NCBI RefSeq assembly: GCF_000217815.1
Contig: NC_015707.1
Span: forward strand, 1,786,014 to 1,850,013
Reading direction: 5' to 3'
DNA length: 64,000 nt
From: Pseudothermotoga thermarum DSM 5069
GTDB lineage: Bacteria; Thermotogota; Thermotogae; Thermotogales; DSM-5069
The notes below the pieces were generated by a model, which did no database searches, was not told where the DNA came from, and saw nothing but the letters and a program-made list of their open reading frames with translations. Made by a program: the position numbers and the translations under genes. This document shows positions 45,096 to 54,606 of this stretch, in pieces (positions within the stretch are counted from its first letter, which is position 1; every line of letters begins with the position of its first letter).

Positions 45096-45917
45096 TCACT
45101 TAAGTGACCAACCGATCATGCCTCGTATGTAATATTTTTGCAGCAACAAATAGACGATTATCGGAACTATCATGACCATTATCGATGCCGATGCAAGTAA
45201 TCCCCAATCCACGTGGTAAACACCACGCATCAAAGGTATTCGTTGTGTTGCAAGCAGCTTGTTTGGAGAGTAAACCAATATCAGCGCAAGGAAGAAATCG
45301 CTCCAAACCCATGTGAACTGCAAAGCGCACGCAGAACCAATTGCCGGTAGGGCAATTGGCAGTATTATCCTGAAGAATGTCTGTATATCATTTGCTCCAT
45401 CGATCCTTGCGGCTTCCTCCATTTCCTTTGGTACCGTGTAGAAGAAATTTCTCATGAAAAAGGTTATCCACGGTATTCCCCAAGCTGTATGAACAATCAC
45501 CAAACCAAGGTAACTGTCAATTAACCCAAGGAAGTTCATCATTTGAAAGATTGGGACAGCTATCGTTTGCTGTGGTAAGGCAAGCGTTATAACAACAAGC
45601 ACAAAAAGACTTTTCTTAAAGCGGAATTTGTATCTTGAAAATCCGTAACCTGCCATAGTTGCTATCAGAAGTGGAATTACTGTTGCAGGTACTGCAACCA
45701 TAAGGGAATTGACCACGCCGTTCTTCAAGGAAGCGGTTGGGTGATTCCAAGCTCCGGCGAAATTTTTCCATGTGAACGTGAAAGAATCAAATCGCCACCA
45801 ACCTCTCATAAGTTCACTCATAGGGCGAGTGGCTGTCATCAAGAGTCCAACGAAAGGCAAAATCCAAATCAACCCAATGATCCATGCGATCATAGTCAAA
45901 ATAATTTTTTTCTTCAT
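45096..45917 (-). CDS. MalG-type ABC permease (trehalose-type operon)
   Basis: 273 residues, six membrane helices, EAA loop MEEAARIDGANDIQTFFRI. Its ATG overlaps the stop of the preceding permease and its stop is 12 bases before treT. Partner of the MalF-type subunit. Confidence 0.92.
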   Translation of the reverse strand: MKKKIILTMIAWIIGLIWILPFVGLLMTATRPMSELMRGWWRFDSFTFTWKNFAGAWNHPTASLKNGVVNSLMVAVPATVIPLLIATMAGYGFSRYKFRFKKSLFVLVVITLALPQQTIAVPIFQMMNFLGLIDSYLGLVIVHTAWGIPWITFFMRNFFYTVPKEMEEAARIDGANDIQTFFRIILPIALPAIGSACALQFTWVWSDFFLALILVYSPNKLLATQRIPLMRGVYHVDWGLLASASIMVMIVPIIVYLLLQKYYIRGMIGWSLK

Positions 45918-46798
45918 GTTTCATCCCTCACAGACTTGAGAAGAGCGAAGCTTGCGGCAAGAGTGGACAAGGCTAGTAAAACCGCAACAACAGCCGCTCT
46001 GTTGAAATCAAAAGCTCTGAATGCGTAAACATACATCTGCAATGCCAAGACGTTTGAGGCACCGCCTGGTCCGCCCATGGTTGCAACGTAAACTATATCG
46101 AAGACCTTCAGTTCCCAAAGCAAAGTCATCGTGGCAACTACCACTGTGATGGGTCTTAACAGAGGCACTGTTATTCTCCTAAAGATGGTAAAAGAAGATG
46201 CTCCATCTAGTTGTGCAGCTTCGTAGATGTCTTTTGGTATTGTTTCAAGGCCTGCGGAGTAAAGAACAACAGAAAAACCAGTCCATAGCCAAACAGATCC
46301 AAAGATGAGCGATAGAAGTGCGCTATCTGGATGAGCGGTCCAAGTTTTTGTTGGTAGTCCAAAAAGACTAAGAATACCGTTGACAATTCCAAGGTTTCTG
46401 TCGAAAATGAAATTGATCATAACACCACCGACTATCATTGGCATAACCATTCCGAGGAAGATAACAGCTTTGATAACGGTTCCACCGTACACATTTCTGA
46501 GTAAGACCGCTAAAAGTAAACCTATTCCAACGGTCATCGGTAGATGTATACCTATCCACAAAAGATTGTGCAAAAGGGCCCCCAGGGGAAAGCCCCTGGA
46601 AAAGCCCCTTGTATCGATTATTTCACGGCTGAGGATGACTTGTACATAGTTCTTCAATCCAACAAAGTTCCCGTCTTGATCCAGAAAGCTGTATACTACA
46701 GTTCTTATAACCGGATATACAACGAATGTAAGTAGCATCAAAACAGCTGGTAGGAGAAAGAACAGAACATATCTTTTTCGTGCTTTCATGGTCATCAT
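45914..46798 (-). CDS. MalF-type ABC permease (trehalose-type operon)
   Basis: 294 residues, six membrane helices, EAA loop YEAAQLDGASSFTIFRRITV. The start overlaps the stop of the binding-protein gene as ATGA; in-frame ATGs at 46798, 46795 and 46789 are all possible. No ATPase is encoded in the cluster. Confidence 0.92.
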   Translation of the reverse strand: MMTMKARKRYVLFFLLPAVLMLLTFVVYPVIRTVVYSFLDQDGNFVGLKNYVQVILSREIIDTRGFSRGFPLGALLHNLLWIGIHLPMTVGIGLLLAVLLRNVYGGTVIKAVIFLGMVMPMIVGGVMINFIFDRNLGIVNGILSLFGLPTKTWTAHPDSALLSLIFGSVWLWTGFSVVLYSAGLETIPKDIYEAAQLDGASSFTIFRRITVPLLRPITVVVATMTLLWELKVFDIVYVATMGGPGGASNVLALQMYVYAFRAFDFNRAAVVAVLLALSTLAASFALLKSVRDET

Positions 46799-47967
46799 TT
46801 CCTTGGTGCTTTTTCTTGCAGAACTTTTATGATTTCTTCCAACCTATCAGGTCTAACCCACAACAGCTTGAGCTGATCCCAGAAAGTCGGTTGCCATTGT
46901 CCACCGATGGTATCATCAAGATCTGGTAGTGCTGCTACTCCCTGTATTATCTTCGCAACTTCTCGATCAACTGCAGGGTAGTTCGAAAGATCTATGCCGA
47001 CAACTGTGGCGATATGACCTCCCTGTTTGATTTGAACAGTTTGACCTTCTGGACCACAAAGCCAGCTTATGAGCTTCTTCGCTTCTTCAGGATATTGAGT
47101 ATATTTTGGAACGAATGCATAATCAGGTCCGAATACAACACCCTTTGTTCCTGGAAGTGCGAATACTCCAAGGTCATTTGGATCTTTCACCATACCCGTT
47201 ATCCAGCTTCCCATGAAGTACAAAGCATAATCGCCATTCCACCATTGTTCAAGTGCAAGTGTCCACTCGGTTGGCTCTCCGAAGTAGCGTTTCTCCAGTA
47301 GATATACCAATTTGTTCAAAGCATTTCGAACTGTGTAGCTATCCCACCTGATGTTGCCTTCGACAAGATCGTAGATAACCTCTGGCCCAGCGAATGAAAT
47401 GAGAAAATGTTCCGTGACATCCGACAGTGGCCAACCGACTCCGTCACCGCTTGCGATAGGTGCTTTTATGCCAGGGATCTTTTTGATCTTCTCAAGCAAT
47501 TCCACGAACTCTTCCCAGCTTGTCGGTGGTTGCAGTCCATGTTTTTCAAAGAAACTCTTTCTGTACCAGAATCCTGGTTTGACTTTGCCTGTGTACGCTG
47601 CACCATACAGTTCCTTGCCAACCTTCACGGCATCAAGCGCACCTGCCAGGTACTTGGTCTCGTCTATTACACCAGTTAAAGGCAAAATGTGTCCGCGTTG
47701 ACCATACTCTCTGATGAAGTGTGCCCACATGAATATGACATCTCCAGGTGTTCTTTTTGCAGCAAACTGAGCAGGAAGAAGGTTTGCAAGATCCTCTGCT
47801 CTGTAGATCTTGTACTCCACTTTGATACCAGTTTGTTTTGTGAACTCTTCCAGAACTGGCATGAACTTATCCATCTCGGCTCCGGACCACGGACCTATGA
47901 CAGTTAAGGTTGTGGCACTGAGAACAACGGCTACCGTAAGAGCAAGAACCGCAAGTAACCTCTTCAT
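46795..47967 (-). CDS. extracellular sugar-binding protein (trehalose-type operon)
   Basis: 390 residues from ATG 47967, which has GGAGGG five bases upstream; the longer frame to 48021 adds a non-signal leader and is rejected. Signal peptide MKRLLAVLALTVAVVLSATT, then family 1 binding-protein features (LTVIGPWSGAEMDKFMPVLE, TGIKVEYKIYRAED, YALYFMGSWITGMV, WLCGPEGQTVQIKQGG). The GT4 TreT-like gene and ROK regulator in the operon suggest trehalose or a similar disaccharide as ligand. Confidence 0.88.
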   Translation of the reverse strand: MKRLLAVLALTVAVVLSATTLTVIGPWSGAEMDKFMPVLEEFTKQTGIKVEYKIYRAEDLANLLPAQFAAKRTPGDVIFMWAHFIREYGQRGHILPLTGVIDETKYLAGALDAVKVGKELYGAAYTGKVKPGFWYRKSFFEKHGLQPPTSWEEFVELLEKIKKIPGIKAPIASGDGVGWPLSDVTEHFLISFAGPEVIYDLVEGNIRWDSYTVRNALNKLVYLLEKRYFGEPTEWTLALEQWWNGDYALYFMGSWITGMVKDPNDLGVFALPGTKGVVFGPDYAFVPKYTQYPEEAKKLISWLCGPEGQTVQIKQGGHIATVVGIDLSNYPAVDREVAKIIQGVAALPDLDDTIGGQWQPTFWDQLKLLWVRPDRLEEIIKVLQEKAPRK

Positions 47968-47982
47968 GTTATCCCTCCTTGT

Positions 47983-48005
47983 TTCCCCCAACGTAGAGGG
48001 GGGAG
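47983..48005 (-). other. hairpin in the leader of the trehalose-type operon
   Basis: CCCCC / GGGGG stem with a short loop, just upstream of the ribosome binding site, similar in position to the hairpin ahead of the first binding-protein gene. Possible mRNA stability element. Confidence 0.4.
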
Positions 48006-48194
48006 ATTTTTGTCGTAACATAAATTAATTCCGTGATAATAATAAGCCAACAAAATTTACATGTCAAACTTTGAGAGAGAAAGAAAAATGAAGAAAAAAG
48101 GAGAATACTTGAGAAAATTGAAAGAAAAGGAACTTTTTGGATGAAATTGGAAAAAAACAGAGATTATTGGGCAGAAAAGAAGAATTTTGTGATA

Positions 48195-49301
48195 TTACAC
48201 ATCAAAATCCTTTATTTTTGCGATCTCTTTGAGAAGTTGTTCCTCTTTTGCGGAAAGTTTCTCTGGGAATTTTACGTTAACGGTGACAAGCAAATCTCCT
48301 CTTCTGCCAGTTCTTGGAGAATAAAATCCCAAACCTTTTAACCTGAAAACTGTGCCAGGCTGAGTCAAAGGCGGTATCTTTAACATCGTCGAATCGCCTG
48401 TTGGCAAATCGATTCTCACCGTTGTACCAAGAAGTGCTTGTACATAATCGATATCGATTTCGGTGAGAATATCGTCGTCTTGCCTTTTGAATCTTCTATC
48501 GGGTTTCACATGAACGGTTACATACAACGCACCGTATCCTCCTCCGTTGTATCCTGCGTTTCCTGCCCCATCTATTCTAATTCTTGTTCCGTCGCTGACA
48601 CCTGGTGGAATATCCACAACGGTTCTATACCTTCTTTTAACACGACCTGTTCCACCGCAATAATGACATCTTTCTTTAACGACTTTTCCAGTTCCACCGC
48701 AAGTTGTACAGGTTGTGGTGCTTACAAAAATTCCAAAAACGCTTCTTCTTTCTTCCCTTATCACACCGGATCCTCGGCACCTTGGACAAGTTTGATATCC
48801 ACTGCCAGGTTCAACACCTGTTCCATTGCAATGTTCACATTTTTCATATCTATCGTACTCAATTGGTACTTGCTTACCTGTTATGGCGTCTGCAAAGCTT
48901 ATTTCAACGGTTACAGAGATATCTTCCCCAGGTCTTCTTCTTGCTTGTTGTCGTTCTTCCGCACCACGCTCTCCGAAAAAGATATCGAATATATCTCTTC
49001 CAAAGAAGCTTTCAAAGTCTTTGAAGATGTCTTCAAAGGTTGTTCCACCGGTTGGTTGTTCGTACGCCGGTTCCCCAATGTATCCAAAGCGATCGTACAT
49101 GGCTCTTTTCTGTGGATCGCTCAAAACTTCGTAAGCTTCCTGTATTTCTTTGAATTTTTCTTCAGCTTCTTTTTTGTTTTCTGGATGTAGGTCGGGGTGC
49201 CATTCTTTTATTAACTTTCTATACGCTTTTTTAATTTCTTCTTGAGATGCATCTCTTGGAACACCAAGTATGGCGTAGTAATCTTTACTCTGCCTTGGCA
49301 C
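48195..49301 (-). CDS. dnaJ: co-chaperone DnaJ
   Basis: About 368 residues. J domain ([29 protein letters not shown] with HPD), G/F-rich region, four zinc repeats ([32 protein letters not shown]) and the substrate-binding C-terminal domains. GAGGTG lies six bases before GTG 49301; GTG 49310 overlaps it. Stimulates DnaK ATPase. The start lies inside grpE. Confidence 0.95.
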   Translation of the reverse strand: MPRQSKDYYAILGVPRDASQEEIKKAYRKLIKEWHPDLHPENKKEAEEKFKEIQEAYEVLSDPQKRAMYDRFGYIGEPAYEQPTGGTTFEDIFKDFESFFGRDIFDIFFGERGAEERQQARRRPGEDISVTVEISFADAITGKQVPIEYDRYEKCEHCNGTGVEPGSGYQTCPRCRGSGVIREERRSVFGIFVSTTTCTTCGGTGKVVKERCHYCGGTGRVKRRYRTVVDIPPGVSDGTRIRIDGAGNAGYNGGGYGALYVTVHVKPDRRFKRQDDDILTEIDIDYVQALLGTTVRIDLPTGDSTMLKIPPLTQPGTVFRLKGLGFYSPRTGRRGDLLVTVNVKFPEKLSAKEEQLLKEIAKIKDFDV

Positions 49302-49833
49302 GGTTGTCACCTCTTGGTTTAACGGCTACTTGAACTTTCAAAGGTTTTATGACCTTGTTTCTGTATTTGTAACCATTCTCAAGAACCTTAAGTACCGTGT
49401 ACTCTTCGTACTGGTCTGTTTCAACTCTTTCAACGGCTTCGTGTTCGAATGGATCGAAAGTTGGTTTTGGTTCGATTTTGAAAAAGCCCTCGTCGTTCAG
49501 AATTTTCCACAGTTTTTTGTATACCATTTCAACGGCTTTTTTCAAAGAATCAAAGGAACTTGAAGTTTGTGAATTCTCTAAGATCCTTTCAAAGTCGTCC
49601 AAAGCTGGTATAAGTTTTGAAAGCAGATATTCGTTGGCATTTTTGAGTATCTGTTCTCTATCTCGAAGAGAATCTTTTTTGAAATTTTCATACTCAGCAG
49701 TAAGCTCTTTAAGAGCTTTTAGCAATTTTTCATTTTCTTTTTGAAGCTCTTCAAGTTTTGCTTTCAAATCTTCACTGGTTTGATTGCTCATTTCACTTAT
49801 TTGTTGACCGTTGATATACTCTTTTTCGTTCAT
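49285..49833 (-). CDS. grpE: nucleotide exchange factor GrpE
   Basis: 182 residues: a long N-terminal coiled coil (about residues 20-75) and the C-terminal beta domain ([37 protein letters not shown]). Releases ADP from DnaK. ATG overlaps the hrcA stop; AAGGAGGG upstream. Confidence 0.93.
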   Translation of the reverse strand: MNEKEYINGQQISEMSNQTSEDLKAKLEELQKENEKLLKALKELTAEYENFKKDSLRDREQILKNANEYLLSKLIPALDDFERILENSQTSSSFDSLKKAVEMVYKKLWKILNDEGFFKIEPKPTFDPFEHEAVERVETDQYEEYTVLKVLENGYKYRNKVIKPLKVQVAVKPRGDNRAKAE

Positions 49834-50858
49834 TGCTCTATTCCCTCCTTTCTGATGGCAAGCGTGAAGTATTCTGTCAACCTGCTTGTTATGTATCTTA
49901 AGGATGAAAAGATTTCTTCGTATTTTACCACTTTTGAAGTTATCACCATGATTTTTCCTATGCTTCTGTCCTCTTTTTTGTATTCATCTATGAACAGTGC
50001 GAAATTCTCAAGACCTTGTAAGCCATGTTCTGATCCGATCAAGATTTGAGGTAAATCTTGGGTTTGATCCATAACCTTTTTTAAAGCTAGATCTTCCGAG
50101 AAAAACTGTGAAAGTTTTCTTATCTCTTGGATGTTGAAATCTTCGCTGTTTATAAGAGTATCAAGGCCTACTTTGATCAAGGAATTTCTAAGATCTTCCG
50201 AAAGAGATTTAACCAGATTTTCTGCTATCTCTATCATTTCTTCGTTGATGTTTTCTTCAAATCTTCTCTGTGGCATTTGTTCCAACGCGTATCCTACAAG
50301 CAATTTGTTTAGAAGTTTTTCAAAGTTTGCCACATCTATTTTCTCAAATGTTCTGAAAGGAATGAATTTCATGAATCCAAGTTCTGTTGTCACAGTCATT
50401 ATATAATAGTGCCTTGTAACGGGCACGACGAAAACGCGTATGATTTTCAATTTGTCAATTTTTGGTTTTTCTAGTACAACGGCTCCTTGCGTGATCTTTG
50501 AGAGTGCCCTTGCTGCTCCTTCCAATATTTTCTCCATGTCTCCAAAACTCATAGGGTATGTTGAATGAATCGATGCAGATGGCTGATAGTATTCCTTCAT
50601 CAATTTCAAAGTTTCTTCAACGTAGAATTTAAAGCCTTTGTCCGTTGGAATTCTTCCAGCGGAAGTATGAGGCTGGCGTAGATAACCTAAATATTCCAGC
50701 CTTCGAAGATCGTTTCTAACCGTCGCACCACTACATTGAATATCCGAGGTTTCAAGGATTCTCTCGGAGCTAACAGGTTTTTTCGTCAATATGTATTCAC
50801 GAACGGCGCAGAAAAGAACCTTTCTTTGCCTTTCGTTTATCCTTGAATCCCGTTTCAT
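49830..50858 (-). CDS. hrcA: heat-inducible transcription repressor HrcA
   Basis: 342 residues: N-terminal winged helix (RKVLFCAVREYILTKKPVSS; GATVRNDLRRLEYLGYLRQP; HTSAGRIPTDKGFKFYV) and GAF-like effector domain (IGSEHGLQGLENFALF). Binds CIRCE and is itself kept active by GroEL in relatives. Heads hrcA-grpE-dnaJ, with dnaK absent from this operon. Confidence 0.95.
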   Translation of the reverse strand: MKRDSRINERQRKVLFCAVREYILTKKPVSSERILETSDIQCSGATVRNDLRRLEYLGYLRQPHTSAGRIPTDKGFKFYVEETLKLMKEYYQPSASIHSTYPMSFGDMEKILEGAARALSKITQGAVVLEKPKIDKLKIIRVFVVPVTRHYYIMTVTTELGFMKFIPFRTFEKIDVANFEKLLNKLLVGYALEQMPQRRFEENINEEMIEIAENLVKSLSEDLRNSLIKVGLDTLINSEDFNIQEIRKLSQFFSEDLALKKVMDQTQDLPQILIGSEHGLQGLENFALFIDEYKKEDRSIGKIMVITSKVVKYEEIFSSLRYITSRLTEYFTLAIRKEGIEQ

Positions 50859-50861
50859 TTT

Positions 50862-50888
50862 TTATCACTCTCACACCTTGAGTGCTAA
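50862..50888 (-). promoter_or_regulatory. CIRCE operator
   Basis: On the minus strand TTAGCACTC, nine bases, GAGTGATAA: eight of nine bases of the second half match the CIRCE consensus. It lies directly before hrcA, four bases from the start and downstream of the -10 box, where HrcA would block transcription. Confidence 0.93.
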
Positions 50889-50892
50889 TTTT

Positions 50893-50921
50893 AGCCTACC
50901 ACGTTTTGGCCAACTTGTCAA
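50893..50921 (-). promoter_or_regulatory. promoter of hrcA-grpE-dnaJ
   Basis: TTGACA (50921-50916) and TAGGCT (50898-50893) on the minus strand, 17-base spacer, directly upstream of CIRCE. Confidence 0.65.
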
Positions 50922-50961
50922 GTTGGTGCTGTAATGTTAAAATTGCTTTGAGGTGATGAAA

Positions 50962-52443
50962 ATGCTTGTGCGAAACATTGTTGCAGCAATCGAAGGAATG
51001 GTTGTGAATGCTTCGCTGGATGGGGCTTTGGACAAGGAAGTTCTTGGTTTAACGAATCATTCTGCACAGGTTAAGCCAGGGTATGTGTTCATATGTCGCA
51101 AGGGTAGCAAGTTTGATTCGCACGAGCTGGTTCCCGAGGTGGCAAAGAGAGATCCTGCCTTGATCGTTATGGAAAAAGTTGTTCCTTGCAAAGTCCCACA
51201 CGTGATTGTTCCAGACAGTAGATTAGCCGAAGCTTTAATTGCAGCTGAATTTTACAACCATCCTTACAAAAAGCTTTTGACGATCGGCGTAACTGGAACA
51301 AACGGTAAGACAACCTGTGTCCACTTGTTTCATCACGTTCTCAAACAGTTGGGCTTAAAGGGTAGCATGTTGGGAACGGTGGTTTACGACATTTTAGGTG
51401 AAAAACCTTTTCATGCCGACAACACAACGCCTGATGCGATTGTCACACTGTCTGCAATGGCCAAAACTGTACAAAGAAATGGTCAATACTTTGCGATGGA
51501 AGTTTCATCTCATGCTCTTGCGATGAAAAGGGTTGAAAGCATAAGATTTGATATAGCTGGCTTGACAAATATAACAAGGGATCATTTGGATTATCATCAA
51601 AACTTTGAAGATTACGTCAAAACCAAACTCCACATTTTTGATTTGCTTAAGGATGAAGGAATAGCTGTTATAAGCGATGAGTATCAACATTTGTTGAGCA
51701 AAAAGGTTAGGAAAGTTGTCTACGGTATATCGACTAAAAGTGATTATAAAATTTTGGACATGGATGTGGAAAAACACAAGACGAAGTTCAGATTTTCAAC
51801 TAAATTTGGGATTTTCGACTGCGAGATCAATCAACCAGGGGTTCACTTTGCTTACAATGCTTCACTTGTGATGGCTGCCTTGATGGAAATAGGGTACGAT
51901 CCAAAAGCGGTTGTTGAGGCAGTTAAAACTTTCCCAGGTGTCGAGGGAAGGTTTCAATACGTTCCAGAGGCAAGTTTGCTTGGAATAGAAGTAGTCGTAG
52001 ATTTTGCACACAGTCCTGATGCACTTGAGAAAACTTTGATAACCGCAAGAAAGCTTTCTTCTGGAAGAGTGATAACGGTTTTTGGTGCAGGTGGGCAAGC
52101 AGATAAGGGTAAAAGACCTTTAATGGCAGAAGTGGTGTGCAAGTACTCGGACATAACGATCATCACAACTGACGATCCAAGAGGGGAAGATCCGGAGGAA
52201 ATTCTGCGCCAAGTTGAAAAGGGAGTTATCCCAGGTTGTCCTTACCTTTTGATACCAGATAGGGCTGAAGCCATCGAAACTGCCTTAACAATTGCCAACC
52301 GAGGAGATATGGTAATAGTTGCAGGTAGAGGGCACGAGGAGTATCAAATTTTCAGCGAGGAAAAGAAAATACCCTTTAAAGATGCTGATGTGATAAGAGA
52401 ACTTATAAAAAAAGTTGCAGGGAAGGGAAAAGATGTTGCTTGA
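50962..52443 (+). CDS. murE: UDP-MurNAc-tripeptide synthetase (MurE)
   Basis: Adds the third amino acid of the peptidoglycan stem. 493 residues from ATG 50962 (GAGGTG six bases before). VTGTNGKTT P loop near 115, EVSSHAL with the carbamoylated-lysine region, NITRDHLDYH, and the amino-acid selecting motif region DDPRGEDPEEI near 405. The DDPR(G)ED form resembles the Thermotoga enzyme, which uses lysine, rather than DNPR of meso-DAP enzymes; this is inference from motif. Confidence 0.93.
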   Translation: MLVRNIVAAIEGMVVNASLDGALDKEVLGLTNHSAQVKPGYVFICRKGSKFDSHELVPEVAKRDPALIVMEKVVPCKVPHVIVPDSRLAEALIAAEFYNHPYKKLLTIGVTGTNGKTTCVHLFHHVLKQLGLKGSMLGTVVYDILGEKPFHADNTTPDAIVTLSAMAKTVQRNGQYFAMEVSSHALAMKRVESIRFDIAGLTNITRDHLDYHQNFEDYVKTKLHIFDLLKDEGIAVISDEYQHLLSKKVRKVVYGISTKSDYKILDMDVEKHKTKFRFSTKFGIFDCEINQPGVHFAYNASLVMAALMEIGYDPKAVVEAVKTFPGVEGRFQYVPEASLLGIEVVVDFAHSPDALEKTLITARKLSSGRVITVFGAGGQADKGKRPLMAEVVCKYSDITIITTDDPRGEDPEEILRQVEKGVIPGCPYLLIPDRAEAIETALTIANRGDMVIVAGRGHEEYQIFSEEKKIPFKDADVIRELIKKVAGKGKDVA

Positions 52444-53710
52444 TTTGTTTGAAAACACAACTTTTGTAATTGACTCAAGAAAGGTTGTTCCAGGTTGTGT
52501 TTTTGTTGCGCTAAAAGGAGAAAAAACTGATGGTCATCTTTACGTGAGGGAAGCTCTTGAAAAAGGGGCAAAACTTGCTGTAGTGGAGAAGCAAGTTGAT
52601 GCACCTAGCGACAAACTTGTTTTCGTGCCAAGTACTGTTGATTTTCTTGCTCAATTGGCTTCTTATAGGCTTTCAAAGCACAATCCTTTAGTTATAGGCA
52701 TCACTGGATCTAACGGAAAAACCACAACCAAGGAAATTTTGTTCAAACTTTTGGAAAATTATGGTCCTTTTCGAAATGAAGGAAACTTGAATACCGAGAT
52801 AGGCCTTCCTTTATCCATCATCAACGGTTATCTTGGGCAAAAAATAGTGATTTTGGAAATGGCTATGAACAAGGTGGGAGATATCGCAAAACTATGCCAA
52901 GTGGCTAGGCCAAGGATAGCAGTTTTGCTGAACGTTGGAAGTGCACACAGAGGGGTTGCAGGAGGAGATGAGGCAATTTTGAGAGGAAAACTTGAGATCG
53001 TTGAAAACATGGCGGTAGATGGAACAGCAGTTGTTTTGGATGACGAGCGAATTGTTTCAAGAATTAAGGGCAAAAACTGCGTTACCTTTGGTTATTTGAA
53101 GGGAGATTATCAACTGATTTCCTTTGAATACAAAAACTTAAAAACGATAACGGTTTATTCTGCCAAAGGAAAAATTTTAAAAGTTGAATTAAGCAATATT
53201 TGGAACACAGGTCAGCTTACAAACCTTGCGGCTGTTTTCGCCGTTTTGGATCTTTTGGGTTTGGAAGTTGATTTGAAAAAACTTGAAGAATTTGACTTTG
53301 TGCCTGGTCGATTCAAACTTGTTGAGTGCAAAGGTATTTACATTTTTGACGATTGTTACAACGCTAGCTTGGAGTCTTTCAAAGTTGCCGTTGATACCAT
53401 CAAGAAAGTTGGTAAGAGGGCTTTTGCAGTTGTTGGTTCCATAAAGGAACAAGGGGAATTTTCAAATCAAACTCATCTTGAACTTGGAAAGATTTTGGAA
53501 CAGCTTGACGGTGTGATCGTGTATACAAAAGAACCGGAGATAGAAGTGATGAAGTGCTCAAAGGAAATTTTGCGAACATCGATCGTTGATGAGATTGTTC
53601 AAAAGTTGAGTGATATTCTCAAGGCTGAAGATGCCGTGTTGTTCAAAGCATCCAGAGCAGTTGAAATGGAAAAGGTTTTGCAGAGATTTTTGGAGGTGTT
53701 GAAATGTTAA
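52433..53710 (+). CDS. murF: UDP-MurNAc-pentapeptide synthetase (MurF)
   Basis: 425 residues from ATG 52433. DSRKVVPGCVFVALKGEKTD at the start, ITGSNGKTTTKE P loop near 90, LEMAMNKVGDIAKLC near 140, NVGSAHRG, and FDDCYNASLES near 300. Adds D-Ala-D-Ala made by Ddl. Starts inside murE and ends inside mraY. Confidence 0.94.
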   Translation: MLLDLFENTTFVIDSRKVVPGCVFVALKGEKTDGHLYVREALEKGAKLAVVEKQVDAPSDKLVFVPSTVDFLAQLASYRLSKHNPLVIGITGSNGKTTTKEILFKLLENYGPFRNEGNLNTEIGLPLSIINGYLGQKIVILEMAMNKVGDIAKLCQVARPRIAVLLNVGSAHRGVAGGDEAILRGKLEIVENMAVDGTAVVLDDERIVSRIKGKNCVTFGYLKGDYQLISFEYKNLKTITVYSAKGKILKVELSNIWNTGQLTNLAAVFAVLDLLGLEVDLKKLEEFDFVPGRFKLVECKGIYIFDDCYNASLESFKVAVDTIKKVGKRAFAVVGSIKEQGEFSNQTHLELGKILEQLDGVIVYTKEPEIEVMKCSKEILRTSIVDEIVQKLSDILKAEDAVLFKASRAVEMEKVLQRFLEVLKC

Positions 53711-54606
53711 AAGTTTTGGTTTCCTTTATCGTTTCAGTGAGCTTGTATCCGTTTTTGATTAAAGCTTTCAAAAAATGGAAAATAGGGCAGTTCATAAGAG
53801 AGGAAGGGCCTGACCTGCACAACTACAAAGCAGGAACTCCAACCATGGGTGGGATATTGTTTGTAACTGTGGCAGTCGTGGGATGCTTGTTTTCGCGTTT
53901 GTACATAGATGCTTTAGCGTTGGCTATGTTTGGTTTTGTTGGATTTTTGGATGACTTTCTGAGCGTAAGAAGAAAAAAAGCCCTAGGCCTTAGAGCATGG
54001 CAAAAGTTTTCACTGCAGGTTGTTTTTGCAACTGTGCTTTATCTTTTGATCAAACCGGAAAGCTATGTCGCCATTTCAAAATTTGGAAAGATTGAACTTG
54101 GAGGCTTTTATCCTATTTTTGCCGTGCTTTTGATCAGCGGCTTTAGCAACGCCGTTAATTTAACCGATGGGCTCGATGGTTTGGCTGGAACAATCTATTT
54201 AATAACCGCTGTTTTTTATTGGATATCTTTGAAAGGAAAAGTGGATTCATTGCTTTACAGCCTGGTCGCGGTTATGGCTTTTTTGTTTTACAACGTAAAA
54301 CCTGCGAAAATTTTCATGGGGGATACAGGTGCACTTGCGTTGGGAGGATTGCTTGGAACAATTGCAGTGCGCACCAAATCCGAAATGTTTTTGATAGCTT
54401 TATCTCCTATTTTTCTTGTCGAAGTGATAAGCGTCATAATGCAGGTTACCAGTTTTAAACTGTTTAAACGCAGAATTTTCAAAATGTCCCCGTTGCACCA
54501 TCATTTTGAACTTTTGGGTTGGAAAGAAGAAAGGGTTGTACAGATTTTCGCACTTGTAAACATTCTCTTTGCAACAGTTGTTTTGGCGGAGGTATATGGA
54601 ATTTGA
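53704..54606 (+). CDS. mraY: phospho-MurNAc-pentapeptide transferase
   Basis: 300 residues with about ten membrane helices: GTPTMGGILF, FLDDFLSVRRKKALGLRAWQ, NAVNLTDGLDGLAG and SPLHHHFELLGWKE, all diagnostic. Makes lipid I. The usual next gene murD is missing; an unrelated gene overlaps the stop. Confidence 0.95.
   Translation: MLKVLVSFIVSVSLYPFLIKAFKKWKIGQFIREEGPDLHNYKAGTPTMGGILFVTVAVVGCLFSRLYIDALALAMFGFVGFLDDFLSVRRKKALGLRAWQKFSLQVVFATVLYLLIKPESYVAISKFGKIELGGFYPIFAVLLISGFSNAVNLTDGLDGLAGTIYLITAVFYWISLKGKVDSLLYSLVAVMAFLFYNVKPAKIFMGDTGALALGGLLGTIAVRTKSEMFLIALSPIFLVEVISVIMQVTSFKLFKRRIFKMSPLHHHFELLGWKEERVVQIFALVNILFATVVLAEVYGI

Noticed and set aside
48438-49190. A 250-codon frame antisense to dnaJ
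   Set aside because: Cys/Ser/Phe-rich shadow of the zinc-finger region of dnaJ, no start signal.
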